From positions 3,534,001-3,598,000 of the forward strand of contig OZ218954.1 in the NCBI GenBank assembly GCA_965112735.1: a DNA stretch of 64,000 nt, read 5' to 3'. The notes beneath the pieces were generated by a model. It ran no database searches and had not been told where the DNA came from. It was given only the letters and a program-made list of their open reading frames with translations. A program made the translations under genes and the position numbers. The first letter of the stretch is position 1; each line of letters starts with the position of its first letter. The stretch is from Phaeosaccion multiseriatum. Taxonomy: Eukaryota > Ochrophyta, other classes. Of the stretch, positions 1 to 13,065 are shown one piece after another.

Positions 1-556
1 CCTCTCCCTTGTGTATTGAATACCCAACACCTCTACCTGTGATCCCAGGTAACGCGTGTCGTATGCTCGGCATCGACCCTACAAGAGGAAGGGCAGCGCT
101 CAAGGACGTAGCCAAGGTAGGGAGGGGATGGCAGTTTCGTGGCAGTGGATGGGGAAGTGAAGTGATGGTGGGGAGGAGAGGGATGGCAGTAGATGGGGAA
201 ATATATACAGGCCTCCATCCACCTCCCCATCCATACGCCTCTTCTGTAACCGCTCTTCCACCGCCCCCCCCCCTTCTGGTACCGTTCTCTCCTCCTACCC
301 AGAACCGGAGGAGTCGAGTGCGTCGCTTGCGCGCACATTTATAACGTTTGTAGTGCATGCCGATCGATCGCTGGGGAGATGGCAACTGATGCCGGCACAC
401 ACACTACAGGCGGCTGGATCGATAGATGGCAGCCGATGGCGGCATTTTGACGGGGCCGATCCATGGCATCGCGACTGCTTTGGTCACCAGAACACACGTC
501 ACACATAAGTGAGAACGGAGTTCAGCTGTGTTGGATGGAGGATGTAAATACTCAGG
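1..556. other. Gene-free flank
   Basis: No conserved coding region is recognisable on either strand. Overlapping reading frames here are proline-rich or low complexity. Two copies of the dispersed GATGGCAGT-GATGG motif lie near 128-200. A lead-in to the tandem repeat that starts at 557 is visible at the right edge. Confidence 0.5.
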
Positions 557-1080
557 ATTTGAATCACATTAATACAAGTGTTTCTTCTACTCGTACATGT
601 ATCGCTTCTTGAGAGGCATGATTTGAATCACATTAATACAACTAGTGTTTCTTCTACTCGTACATGTATCGCTTCTTGAGAGGCATGATTTGAATCACAT
701 TAATACAAGTGTTTCTTCTACTCGTACATGTATCGCTTCTTGAGAGGCATGATTTGAATCACATTAATACAAGTGTTTCTTCTTCTACTCGTACATGTAT
801 CGCTTCTTGAGAGGCATGATTTGAATCACATTAATACAAGTGTTTCTTCTTCTACTCGTACATGTATCGCTTCTTGAGAGGCATGATTTGAATCACATTA
901 ATACTAGTGTTTCTTCTACTCGTACATGTATCGCTTCTTGAGAGGCATGATTTGAATCACATTAATACAAGTGTTTCTTCTTCTACTCGTACATGTATCG
1001 CTTCTTGAGAGGCATGATTTGAATCACATTAATACAAGTGTTTCTTCTACTCGTACATGTATCGCTTCTTGAGAGGCATG
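557..1080. repeat. Tandem repeat, 8 copies of a 64/67-bp unit
   Basis: Eight head-to-tail units start at 557, 621, 688, 752, 819, 886, 950 and 1017. Unit length is 64 or 67 bp; the 3-bp difference comes from an extra triplet, mostly TTC beside the TTCTTCTACTC segment. Each unit contains the 8-bp palindrome TACATGTA and ends in GAGAGGCATG. Units are nearly identical, so the expansion is recent or homogenised. No coding potential is apparent. Confidence 0.95.
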
Positions 1081-1259
1081 CAGCCACGACAAGCGTGCTG
1101 AGTGAACTCTCTGCTATGTCGCCCCTTCCCAACCACTCCCCTGCTGTATCACCAACTGCTGCTGCTGCCTGTTGCCTCTGCTGCTTCCTGCTGCTATTCC
1201 TGCTGGAGTCTATTGTTGCTGCTGAGCACATGCGTGTGTGCGTGTGCGCGCGTGTCTAT

Positions 1260-1290
<31 letters not shown>

Positions 1291-1721
1291 CGTATGTGTG
1301 TGTGTGGGCCGGCCCATGCCCCGCCCCCAGTGAAGTGAATGTTTCCTTCCCATGTACAAGTGAGTAAGTAGCCTGCCTGCGTGATAGCAGGGCTCCTCTC
1401 CTCTCCTTTCCTCCCCTCTCCTCCCCTCTCCTCCCCCCTCCTCTCCTCTCCTCACCTCTCCTCTGCTCGTCTCTCTTCTCCTCTCCTCTCGTCGCCTAAG
1501 TCCGTCCTCAAGCCACACCGCAACGTCTATCACAGCGATCCATCCTTTCAGCCGTCAGTCCCAGTCTCACTCCTTAGCCCCAACAACAAATGTCGAGAGC
1601 CGAGCCGAGAACCGATATCTGCCTCCCGTCTCTACCCTTCCACCCTTGTGACGTCCCTTCCTTCAAGCCATCCGGCGGTCTATTGTCTGTCGACCATCCA
1701 TTGCCATCCATCACCGGTGTG
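1081..1721. other. Gene-free stretch with GT and CTCTCC microsatellites
   Basis: A (GT)n tract lies at about 1240-1310 and a CTCTCC-rich tract at about 1390-1495. One copy of the GTATCACCAACTGCTG motif occurs near 1146. No conserved gene is visible. The stretch lies 3' of the lipase gene and could hold its 3' untranslated region. Confidence 0.5.
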
Positions 1722-4700
1722 TTAATAACTGCGAGCGGAACCAGCCGCCCCTTCCTCCCCCAGGCCTCGAGCAACTTTAACTTCGACTAGGCTACTGTCC
1801 AGGCCCCGGCCTGTGAGCACGTCCACCCAACGCCGGTTCACAGTTGTCTTCACAGCAGTGGATGAAGAGGGGCAGCTGCTACTATTGCTGCTGTCGCTGC
1901 CCTCATTACTGGCGCTGCTTAAACTGCTGCTGCTACCACCGCTACTACCACTTGTACCACCAACATGTGAACCACTGTCCGGAATTATGGCTGTGAAGGC
2001 GTATAAGGCAGCGAGAATGACTTCCGTGACGCTGTCATTGAAGAAGATCTGATCCACCTGCCCGATGATCTTCATCTGATTCGGTTGGCAGGGAAGGGGC
2101 GCGACAGACAGAGAGAGGAAGGGGCGGAGGGAGAGGCGGGGGGAGAAAGAGAGACACACAGAGAAAAAGAAACAGGGAGAGTGAGAGACGAAGGCGAATA
2201 GAACCGAGAGAGAGGGGGGGGGGGGGACAGAGACAGACAAGACGGACAAGAGAAAGTGACAGTGAGTGAGTGAGTAAGTGTGAGAGAGAGAAGGGAACAA
2301 GAAAGAGGCCGACAAGACAATGAGTGGGGGAGAGAGAGAGAGAGAGACAAGAGCAAGAGACAAGAAAGACACGAGAGAGAGACAGAGAGAGACAAGAGAG
2401 AGAGCATACCTTCTTGGCGACCCCGGGGCCCAAGAGGCCCGGCACATCGGCAAAGTTGGAGTGTTGAGAGCCTTTGAGGCTGAGGTGAAGGCACAGGGCA
2501 CTCTTGCCGCTCTCTACCATCTGCCGGGATCCCTCTGCTCTCGTCAAGAGGGGCGAGGGGAGCGGGGTAGGGAGGAGAGCGGGAGAGGGGGGTTGATTTA
2601 CACCCGGGTGGTACGGTTACCCGAGAAGGGAGGGGAGGCAGAGAGTGAGTGAGTGAGTGAGTGAGTGAGTGAGTGAGAAGCGGCTGGGCACGGAGCCAGC
2701 ATCGTGGGCTCTCTAACTACCCCACAGAGGTCCCTCGTCTGCCCTCCCTCTCCTCTCGCCCCCCCTCTGTACCACCCTCTGAACCGATCTGTTCTGTTCT
2801 GCTCTGCAACAACACCAATACAAGTACCACCACCGCCAAGGCAAACAAGCGTGTACTGAGAGCCGTTACAACCAACACACGTACCAACCCACTCCATTTC
2901 CGCGTCGAGGTTCTTCTTCCACTGCCACGCCTCATTGGAGATGACCACTTGAGGCGTCCTTGCCTTGTGCAGCACCTTCTCCCCCACCCCAGCCACAGAG
3001 ACCCCCGGGCACGTCACCGCCCTCGCTTCCCTCGTCGGAGACAACGACCGCGCCGCTTGGGCAGCGGCGGAGGCAGCGGTTTCCGACCAATCATCACTCG
3101 TGCTCTGAGGGAGTAGCTCAGCCTCTGCCTCTGACTCGTCTGTAGGGGTGGTGGAGGAGGAGGGGGAGGAGGAGGAGGACGAGGGGGGTGTGGTCTCCAT
3201 TCTCGGCAGAGGGAAGAACCAGGGATCGAGCGACACCACGACTCGGAGGCGGCTCCTGTGGAGGAGCTTGCTCGATCGCTCGATGAGCTGGGCCATGTGT
3301 AGCACTGTCGTGTGTGGGGGAGGGAGAGGGAGAGGGAGAGGGAGAGGAAGAGGGGGAGGGAGGGAGAGTTGAATGAGCAAGTGAGACTACACAAAACGTG
3401 CAAGATTGACAACGCACTCATCGCATCGCTGTATGCGGTGTGTCGCTACCAGCGATCACACACACAAGCAGAAAGCGCATACACCCGTCTGAATGCCCCA
3501 TATGCCCATACATGCCAACCATATGCCTACCCTATACAAGCGATCACACACACAAGCAGAAAGCGCATGCACCCGTCTGAATGCCCCATATGCCCATACA
3601 TGCCAACCATATGCCTACCCTATACAAGCGATCACACACACAAACAGAAAGCTCATACACCCGTCTGAATGCCCCATATGCCCATACATGCCAAACATAT
3701 GCCTACCCTATACAAGCGATCACACACACAAGCAGAAAGCGCATACACCCGTCTGAATGCCCCATATGCCCATATATGCCAACCATATGCCTACCCTATA
3801 TTAATACCCACCCACCTGTGGTCCCTCCGAAGCTGTGCCCCACCAAACTAATGCTATCGAGGTCCAGCGCCGCCCCGCCACAGCCCACCGCCTTGAGACT
3901 CTGCAGGTCTGTTTCCTTGTGAGCCTCGAGGTCAAGTGCTGCCCAAGAGTCACTGAGAGAGGCCTTGTGGATCACGCGGTTGCCGAGGATGTCCAGGTGG
4001 TCGAGTAGGAGAGACACCTGTTGTTGATGGGGTATTGTAGTTGTGCGCCATTTGTGAGTGTTGGTGTTGGTGTTGTGATTGTTGTGTGTTTGTAAGTGGA
4101 GGGCTCGTTAGGCTGGAGCGTGAGAGGGGGGAGGGTTGGGAATAAAGTGCAGGTCATCGTAGTAGGACAGCGAGGGAGAACAAGTACTTACGTAACAAAA
4201 ATGGCAGTGAATGGGAAAACGACTGACACGTTAAGAAGTAGAAAGTGGGCGCTCTGTCTGTCTATCTGCCTACCTGTCGGTCTGTGTGTCTATCTGCCTA
4301 CCTGTCGGTCTGTCTGTCTATCTGCCTACCTGTCGGTCTGTGTGTCTATCTGCCTACCTGTCGGTCTGTGTGTCTATCTGCCTACCTGTCGGTCTGTCTG
4401 TCTATCTGCCTACCTGCCGGTCTGTCTGTCTATCTGCCTACCTGTCGGTCTGTCTGTCTATCTGCCTACCTGTCGGTCTGTGTGTCTATCTGCCTACCTG
4501 TCGGTCTGTGTGTCTATCTGCCTACCTGTCGGTCTGTGTGTCTATCTGCCTACCTGTCGGTCTGTCTGTCTATCTGCTTCACTTCCAATCACTGACCTCT
4601 CTGATCCTCCGGCTGAGCTGCGACTGCCGGAAGGGAAGCTCCTCATCTCCCGGGGGCGGGCGGTCGTACCCCCGGGATCGCTCCCCCCCGGGAAAGACCG

Positions 4701-7700
4701 AGACCGCTGCGGTGCCGTCATTGCTCTCAGGGCAAAGGACCACAAAGCCGTGACTGGCCAGCTCGGCAGCGTAGCTGGCGGAGGAGGAGGAGGAGGAGGA
4801 GGAGGGAGCAGGAGGAGGAGGAGGAGAAGAAAGAAGGAGGAGGAAGAAGAAGAAGAGGAGGAGGAGGAGGAGGAGGAGGAGGAGGAGGAGGAGGAGGAGG
4901 AGGAGGAGGAGGAGGACGAGGAGGACGAGGAGGAGGAGGAGGAGGGGGAGGAGGAGGAGGGGGGAAGTGTAAGCTGGGACAAGCGTGCGTTGGAGGATGG
5001 CAGTGGACGGGGAAGGCACCCATTCAGACACACCCACACTCACATCCATCCCCCCCCCCCTGCCTGCATACACACACCTGCTGTATATGTTTTTGCTTCC
5101 CATAAGACCATGGTACAGAATCACCACGGGAAAGCCGGCGCCGCCAGCTGTGTCACTCCCCGGCGGGGCGTAACAGTTGCTACTACGCCTGCTGGATGAC
5201 CAACTGCTGCTGCTGCTGCTGCTGCCACTCCATCTCCTCCTGGCCACAGGGAAGAGAGGCTTGCCACTCCTGTCGAGGTATGCTGTGCAGAGGGAGAGGG
5301 GCGACGAGGCGGTGAGGTGGGAGTGAAGCGGACAGGGCAAAGCTCCAGCCTTGCTCTCTCTCTCTCTCTGTGTGTGTGCGTCGCTCGTTCTCTGTCTCTC
5401 TCTCTCATCTCCCTTCGCCCTCTCCCCCCCGCCACCCCGCTGCCTCCTTTACTCACCCCCGTCATAGGCCGAGTAGCGAAGGCGTGCAAAGTGCTGCCAC
5501 AGCATGAAGGGGAAGTTCACGGCCTTGGCGAATCCCGCAGAGTACTTGTATCGGTGGGACACGTACCTGGAGGAGGATGGCAGTGCATGGCAGTAGACGG
5601 CAGCGGATGGCAAGTTGTGTTTGTGAGTGACGAGACAAGCAAGCAAAGGAAAAAGGAAATAATGATAGGGTATTGCTACGTGCCGATCCCCCGTCTCTCC
5701 TCTCCTCTTGTTCCGATGCAAGCACACACACCACCAACCCCTCCTCCTTCGACGACAACGACCACCCTCTCGCTCCTCTCCCTCCCACCCTCCCCTCTTG
5801 TTCAGCTGTAATCACAGGTCTGCTCGTTCCCTTCTCCTCTGCCCCCCTATTCTTCGGATGCAAGCACATCCCATCCCCCTCTCCTTCCTCCTCCTCTCAT
5901 CTCCCTCTCTCCTCTTGTTCACATACGCCCGTGAAAGAAACCGTCTACGTACTTTGCCTTTAGAAGCGTTCGCCGTCGGAACTCCAGCACATCCGCCACC
6001 ACCGCCAGCAGCAGCAACACAAAGCAGCCCACGAGCGCAAACTTCGCCCTCGTCAGATCGTCCATAGAAGGAGGACCAGCACCAGCACCAGCAGTTGGTG
6101 ATACAGCACCGTCATCATGACCTTCAGCACCATCCGCATCAAACGGGGAGGCTGAGTCCTCCTCCTCCTCGTTCTCCACCTCCTCCTCCTCGTCTTCCAT
6201 CGCCACAAGTACAGAGAGGGTCCTGTACTCTGTCGTTATCGATAGATGCGCCCCCTCGACATCCACCGAGGGGGGGGGTGGGCAGAACTCCACCGCAGCT
6301 GAGGGGCAGTCCCGCATCCCGACGTAAGGGGAATAATTGTACTCTATCTTCTCTACATCGGGAGAGGGCTCCACTCCTCCTCCTCCTCCTCCGCCTCCTC
6401 CTCCTCCTCCTCCTCCTTCTCCCCCTCTTGTTGCTTGTTCTTCTTCTCCTCCTCCTGCTGCTGCCCCTCCGTCTTCTCGTTCATCGCCAGCCCCGCCGGA
6501 AACATCCTCCTCGCCCCCACCACTCCCACTCTTGGTTGGGTACCCCAACCCCACCCCGATATCCTCCTCCCGTCCACTGCCATCCTCACTTGCAGAAGAG
6601 TAGTCCAGCACCGTTCCTCCTGCTCCTCCTCCTACCATCCACTGCCATCCTTCTTCGCCTCCTTCTACCATCCACTCCCATCCTCTTTCCCCAAGTACCC
6701 GCCTTAGCCCACTCTGTGCGGACTGAGCAAGATCATTTGTTGCGCTCCCCACTCGTGAGGCACTCCATTGGCTCCCCAGAGACGCTACCACCTCTCCCCA
6801 AATGGCGTCGGTAGGTATGTAGAGTGCCACCAGCAGGGCAGAGGCCAGACTGGAGAGAAGGGTGTGGCGATAGGCCAGCCGCTGCGTGAGGCGGGGCGTC
6901 CAGTGGCCGTTGCTAAATGGTTGAGGGAGGGAGGGAGGGAGGGAGGGAAGGAAGGAGGGGGGGAGGGACGGAGGGAAGGAGGGAGGGAAGAAGGGAAGGA
7001 GGGAGGGAGGGAGGGAGGGAAGGAGGGAGGGAGGGAGGGAAGGAAGGGGGGAGGGAAGAAGGGAAGGAAGGAGGGAAGAAGGGAAGGAGGGAGGGAGGGG
7101 GGGGAGCGAGGGAGGGAGTGAAGGAGGGAGAAAAGGGGGGAGGAAGGGAGAGACGGAAAATGGGAGGGTGAAGGCGGGGGGGGGCAGCGGGGATCAATCC
7201 TGAGGGGGTGCGTGAAGAGCAAAAACTACTGGCCACCGCATGGAACACTTGCAATTTTTCGGCTGTGAGCCACCATCGAGTTCAGTTCAGGTCAGTTCAA
7301 TAGACCTTCACCAATGTACTGATCCCTCGATTCAAAATATCGATCCACAATATCGACCCTAAAGTCAGATATCACATGCTGAGCAACCGAGGCACACCCC
7401 TAATTCGTCTAGGATAATACACTGAAACTTAAAAGTCTTTCTCTTACCTTGTGGGCTCGCTCCTGGTGACTCCCAAGGGGTAGCGCCGCGCTTTGGCCAC
7501 ATCTCTAAGGGGGACGTATCGGGGGAGGGGGGAAGGATAGCGAGAGAGAGAGAGAGAGGATGACGGAGGGGGAGGGAGGACGAAAGGGGCGAGTGCCGAG
7601 GGAAAGAGGGAAGATGACCGGAGAGAGAGGGAGAAGGAGGATGAAGGGAGAAAGGGTGGGGTAGAGGCACGGAGTGACAGAGGAAGCGGGGGTGGGGGGA

Positions 7701-9634
7701 GAGAGGGGGAGAAGAAAGATGAAGGGAGAGTACATGCATGAGAGGAGGAAACGGCAGAAACGCACAGAGAGAGCTCACAGTCTCTCTGTCTCTATCTCTA
7801 TCTCAAGGTTTCCACTCACTCATGCTCTATCGGGTAGAAGGCCTGCACCATGCACTCGAGCAGGCCGTGCTTGCCACTCTCTTTATCCGGGTCGCCGTCG
7901 CCAAACAGGCCACCATCCCCGCAGGCCCTCTCCTACGTCAACGAAAGGGAAGGGAAGACACGACGTTGGGGTATAGGTGCAGAAGGAAGGCAGCAGGTTT
8001 GAGTTTGAGGTTGGATTTATTGACCTCGATCAAAGGAAGGGAAGAGGAAGACAGCCCGAGAGGAAGAGAGCGACAGAGAGCGAGAGAGGGAGGGGTGGGG
8101 GGGGGGGCAGAGAGGGAGGAAGGGAGCGACACATGGAAGAGTGAGAGTGAGAGAGCGCAGCCCGTACGTAACACTTACTAAGCAGCACATGTAATCTTAC
8201 GTAAGTCTTACCTTCCGATGCCGATCGCTGTTGGGAAGCACGGTACGAACGTGCTCGGTGACTGTTCCTACGGCAAAGCGCCCTCGTGTATCCACGGGTA
8301 GGAGTTTCGGGAGAAGGAAGCAGAACATCAGCGACAGGCATACGAGGACCAGCATCATGCCACCCAGTGCCATCTCGACACCGGCGCCGCCATCTGCGAC
8401 TCTGTTGCTGGATGACCAACTGCTGGTGCTGATACCCTGCCATAGGTTGCAAAGGCCCGTGGTGAGGCCGGTGGTGGTGCTGCGGATGACTCTCCACAGA
8501 TCGAGAAGGCTGCTGGTGCTGAAGCTTTCCCATAGGTCCAGAAGGACCTTGGTAACGATACCGGATGACCAACTGCTGCTGAGCCTGCTGCTGATGTCCT
8601 GCCATAACTCGGTAAGGCCAGCGGTAACACTGCCGCTGCTGATGCTGCCGCTGCTGATACTGCTCCTCATGCTCCGCCATAAGTCAAGAGGGCTGATGTA
8701 ACTGTTGATGCCTTGGCATAAGTCACGAAGGACAAAACTGACGACGGCCGCATACACAGGTAGCAGTTGAAAGCGCCATAGGTCTAGGGCAAGGTGGAGG
8801 GAGAGGGTGATGAGAAGCGCCGTGCTGGCGGAGGATAAGCAGAAGGGGCCGAGCGCACAGCTAGCACTGCTTGGGGGAGTCGGGGAGGGGAGGGGAGGGG
8901 AGGGAGGGAGAGACCGGGGGGGGGGAGGGCAGGCAGGGAGGGAGGGAGGGAGGGAGGGAGGGAGGGAGAGAGGAGGGAGGGGAGGGGGCGGTGGAGAGTG
9001 AGTGAGGGGGGTGGGAGTGATGGAGGGGAGTGAGAAGGACATGGGTTAGAGGGAAGAGGTCAGTCAAAGCAGGGAGAGGCTTGGGTGAGAGTGATGCCTG
9101 CCTCCACCGTGGCGGTGGGTTCACTTTCTCAAAGGGGTCAAGCCACGGAGGACAGCGCCGGGCGGGGGGCAGGAATGATATATCTCTTTTCTTCGGCCCT
9201 CCGCTCCGCTCCCAGTGGCGGGTAGGTAGGTGGTAACTCGAGGCCTTCCACCTAATATCATGTCTATGTCCTCCCTCCTTTTCTCTCCTTCTCTCGTCGC
9301 CTCTCTGCTTCACTGACCTGCTTAGCTTGATGGTGTGACACGTGGGTGAGCGGAGCGCCTCCCGGACCTGCCTAAACGCTTCTCCGCCCGCGGCAATGGA
9401 TGGAAAGGTGCTGAGGGCGCACACCACCGTACAGAGCACGAGTAGGGCCTCCAAGTGCGACCACAAGAGCGTGCGAAGAGGGTTCGGTAGACGTCGAGGA
9501 GGGAGTGCGGGGAAATGGTCGGCCGTGCCGCCCAGTCCCCTCCCGCCTGCCACTACTGGAATATCTTGTTTGCTACTCCGGCGCCGCTGAAGCTTAAGGC
9601 GGCGGGTGCCATTTCCCCCTGCACCCATGCCCAT
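1722..9634 (-). CDS. Membrane-anchored PAF-acetylhydrolase-type lipase (multi-exon)
   Basis: Alpha/beta-hydrolase expected to hydrolyse short or oxidised acyl chains of phospholipids. Exons read on the minus strand, as inferred: 9634-9318, ~8868-8212, 7932-7820, 7504-7448, 6912-6699, ~6619-6590, ~6359-5953, 5566-5457, 5282-5078, 4774-4597, 4017-3816, 3304-~2889, ~2534-2411, 2075-1722. The nucleophile elbow GHSFGG (exon 4017-3816), the acid in SLDPWFFPLP (exon 3304) and the histidine in KGSQHSNFADV (exon 2534-2411) match the plasma/type II PAF-AH triad in order. FPVVILYHGLMG and ASHGFVVLCPESNDG match the core strands. The N-terminal half is unusual: several hydrophobic segments, including ALLVLCTVVCALS and FALVGCFVLLLLAVVADVL, suggest a membrane anchor. 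The first exons and the start codon are the least certain; the hydrolase core is firm. A serine-rich tail follows the histidine exon. Confidence 0.8.
3452..3799. repeat. Tandem repeat, 4 x 88 bp, intronic
   Basis: Four units begin at 3452, 3540, 3628 and 3716 with very few substitutions. The array lies in the lipase intron directly after the catalytic-serine exon. Each unit contains CATATGCCCATACATGCC, related to the GGCATATGGGCA motif seen downstream of NDUFA6. Confidence 0.93.
4253..4577. repeat. 28-bp minisatellite, about 12 copies, intronic
   Basis: The unit is TCTATCTGCCTACCTGTCGG followed by an eight-base TCTGT(G/C)TG segment. Units vary only in CTGTCTGT versus CTGTGTGT and one TGTC/TGCC change. 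It sits in the lipase intron between exons 4774-4597 and 4017-3816. Confidence 0.93.
4780..4965. repeat. GGA/GAG trinucleotide tract, intronic
   Basis: Purine-rich GGA/GAA/GAC triplets on the plus strand form the pyrimidine tract just upstream of the acceptor of lipase exon 4774-4597. Open frames across it are artefacts of the repeat. Confidence 0.85.
6917..7165. repeat. GGGA/GGAA tetranucleotide tract, intronic
   Basis: Imperfect (GGGA)n with GGAA interruptions. It lies in the lipase intron between exons 7504-7448 and 6912-6699 and forms its polypyrimidine stretch on the coding strand. Confidence 0.9.
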
Positions 9635-9903
9635 TCACCCCCCCTGCCCCTCCCCGAGGAGAGAGCAATCAAGGCTGCGCAACGAGCGTCAAGCGTCACA
9701 CAGGGAAACAGGAGCCGTTCGGATTTTGCTGGGCCGCCCAGTGCGCTGGCGGCAAGAAGCGACTATCCTGCGTTAGCTAGGAGTGGTTTATCAACACGCT
9801 TTGGTATTCCTATCCTCCACTGTTTGAAGGGGGGAAGAGAGAGGTGTAAATATTGTTTGGGTGGATTTTTGGGGTGGTTGATCGTTAGTCCATATTTTCA
9901 CAG
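9635..9903. promoter_or_regulatory. Divergent intergenic region, lipase / DHHC
   Basis: About 270 bp separate the proposed start codons of the minus-strand lipase and the plus-strand DHHC gene, so both promoters must share or abut here. No TATA-like element stands out. Both starts are inferred, so the true spacing could be larger. Confidence 0.35.
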
Positions 9904-12021
9904 ATGGCTTGGCGCACCAACAGTCCTACATCCGTTTTGAGACGGACCACACCCCCCAAAAAAAAAGAGGCGAGAGAGGCGTCTTCCCCGTGCCTCTTCC
10001 GCTCTCGACTCCGCGCGGAACCCCCCAACGTCACGCAATCATGCCACGCACGCGCAAGGCTCCGCGCTTCTCTTTTGGTACGTATTGACGAATTCTGCCC
10101 CCTGGCAGAAGAGTGGGAAATTAGGGAAGGAGGAAAGGGATGGAGAGTGATGAGGTTGGGTAGTGTAGGATTCAGGCGGCGATTGACAGATCGGGGGCTG
10201 TTGGGATGGCATGTCCCCCAAACCACTCCCCCCCTCACCCGTCATCCCCCACCCCCCCCCATCCCCCCGCCCGATCCCCATCCCCCCGCCCCCACCCCCG
10301 CCCTCTCATGTGGACCCTCTTGCCCCCCTCTCCCCTCCTACTCCTACCCCCCTTCCCCCCCGCTCTCTACCTCGCAAGGAACCTCCTTCGAGCACAAGTA
10401 CTGGCTCAACCACGAGTGCTGCGGCCTTGTGTGCGCCATGTTGGTGTGGGCGCTGCTCCTCTACTCATGGCTCACCATCACACTCATCGTTCTGCGCCCT
10501 TACCCCATGGCCCAGTGCCTGTCCCCGTACAAGGCGGTGAACATCGTGGGCTTCACTCTCCTGTCGGGTATGGCCGTGTGGGCACACCTTCGGACGATGC
10601 TCACTGATCCAGGGAGCGTTCCGCGGGTAAGGTAGCACACCACTTGGAAGTGAAACAGGACCCACAACCCCCCCATATTCTCTCATCGCCACCGCTTCTT
10701 GCTCTGCATCGCTGTGACCCTATCTGTGACCCCATCTGTTGACCCTATCTCTCTCCATCCCTGTCTCCTCCTCTTTCGATAGGACGCGGAGCCCATTCGA
10801 GAGGCGGGGGATGATGACGAGGACGAGGAGGAAGGTCTCGACGAACGCTCTCAACTAAACCGGAGAAGCAACAAGGGAGGGGGGAGCGGAGTAGGAGACG
10901 GAGGAAACAATGTAGGTGCCTTGGCACCAGCAGCAGGAGGGGCAGGAGTAGCGGGAGGGGTGGGGCAGAGCGGTGCTTTTCATGGAGGAGAAGGCGAAGG
11001 AGAGGGGGGATTGAGCCTGCTGGGCGGGGTGGGTGGGACCGGAATCAACCCTGGATGGAGGCAGCAGCAGCGGCAGCGGGCGAGGAGGAAGAACAACGTG
11101 CCCATACGCCTTTGCAGAAGGTGTGACGCATTCAAACCCCCCCGGGCTCACCACTGCAGCATCTGTGGACGCTGCATTATTAAGATGGACGTAAGTGCAG
11201 TGCTGGATGGATTATTGGCGGTGTAGATTGCCATGTTTGTTCCTCACCCCCTCACCCCCTCACCCCCTCACCCTCACCACACCCCTCCCCCCTCGCTCTC
11301 CACCCCTCGCCCGTGACACTCCACAGCACCACTGCCCGTGGGTCAACAACTGCGTGGGGCTGCTGAATCACAAGTTGTTCATCCTCTTCATATCATACGT
11401 CGCCATCTTGAGTTCCTATGCCCTCATTCTCCTCGCGCTCAAGTTCACACTACTGAGAAGCAGTGAGGTAAGCGCAGGCGTGCGTTTCCGTTTCACGGTG
11501 CCCTGTCTGTTTCAGTTACAGTTTCAGATTCGGTTTCGACTCATTTACTTGCTTGCAATGGGGTTAGAGTGCCCCCTCCCGCATTGAACACCTTCCCCTT
11601 CAGCGAGGAACGCGCTGGATCCTTAAAGGCCTCTCCCATATTATTTTGAAGCCCCTTGCTCCTTGACTCCCTCTCCTTCCCTTTTCCCTCCCCTCCATCC
11701 CCCCTCTCCCTCTCTCCCTCCCTCCAACCCTCTCTCTCCCCCTCTCCCCAGCCCGCGGAATGTCGCTTCACTGGTATCAAGGAAGCCAACAGCGTGTTCC
11801 TGTGCATGGTCCTCAGTGGCATCTCCCTCCTCTTCGGCCTGTTCACCGTGTGCATGCTCTTCGATCAGTGCTCCACCATCTCCACCGGATCGACGAAGAT
11901 TGACCGGCTCAAGGTAAGATAGACGGACTCATAGTAGAGGGTTTAATGATGAGCCCTTTTGCCCTCGAGACAGGGCTTGGCTTGGTTTGTTTGCCGTGTC
12001 CGTGTCTTTTGTGTGTGGGGG

Positions 12022-12108
<87 letters not shown>

Positions 12109-13034
12109 TGTGATTGTCTATGTATGTGTGTACTGTCCTTCCCAGCATGTGCTGTGCGTGCCCTGCCTGCCTCCTCACCACGCACCACTGCTGTTCATCC
12201 CCTTCCCGCCCCCAATCCCACCATATCGCCCCTACGCCCCCTTGTTGATGCTCGCGCACTCACTCACACACGCACTCACCCATGCACCTACCCACCCACG
12301 CACCTACCCACCTACACGCGCGCACAACCCACACGCACACCCACACACACCCACACACACCCACAGGGTGAAGTCCACGAGACCAACGCGGACGTGAGCG
12401 AGTTGTGCGGGGTGAGCAAGTCCCGATGGACCGCGAGAGCCGCGTGGTTCCTCCCCTTCCCAGCCACCTTTCCTGACGGGGTTGTGGAGCGCGTTCTAGG
12501 CTACTGCCGCTCCGCCAAGTCCTCCTCTTCCCCCTCCTCCTCCTCCTCCTCCTCTTCATCCATGATCATGATGGAAGAAGGAGGGACAGGAGGAGGAGGC
12601 TGGGCCAGCAGCCATGGTAAACTCGCGGCGGCGGAGGCGGGGGGAGGGGGAGGGGCTGGGCGCAGTAGCAGCGAGCGCAGTAGCGACGACGAGGAGGCAT
12701 CAGCAGCCTTCCTTGATGGGGGCTGGTCACAAGGAAGGCTGCTCCCTCCCCCAAGGAGCAGCAGCAGCGCACGCAGGAGGCTCTCCCCAGCCATGCAGCA
12801 ACGTCAGCAGTTGGTGGTACAGCAGCGTGGAGGGGGTCGGGGAGGGGGGGCGGTGGAGATGGCACCCATGCCGTCGTCGACAGGTGTGAGTGCTGGAGGG
12901 GGGGGCGGGGTAGGGAGCAACGTGCGGCCGGCGCACGGTCAGGTCGGAGCAGAGGCAGGGGAGGGGGAGGGGGCGACGGATGATGATGCGACGTCTGCGA
13001 CCTCGGCTCTAATCCCCTCCAGCCACACGCAGCA

Positions 13035-13065
<31 letters not shown>

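Noticed and set aside
557-1080. CRISPR-like array
   Set aside because: Units are contiguous with no variable spacers, and the genome is eukaryotic.
4096-5199. 367-residue plus-strand frame with CLSICLPVGL repeats
   Set aside because: It reads across a 28-bp minisatellite and a GGA tract that lie in introns of the minus-strand lipase.
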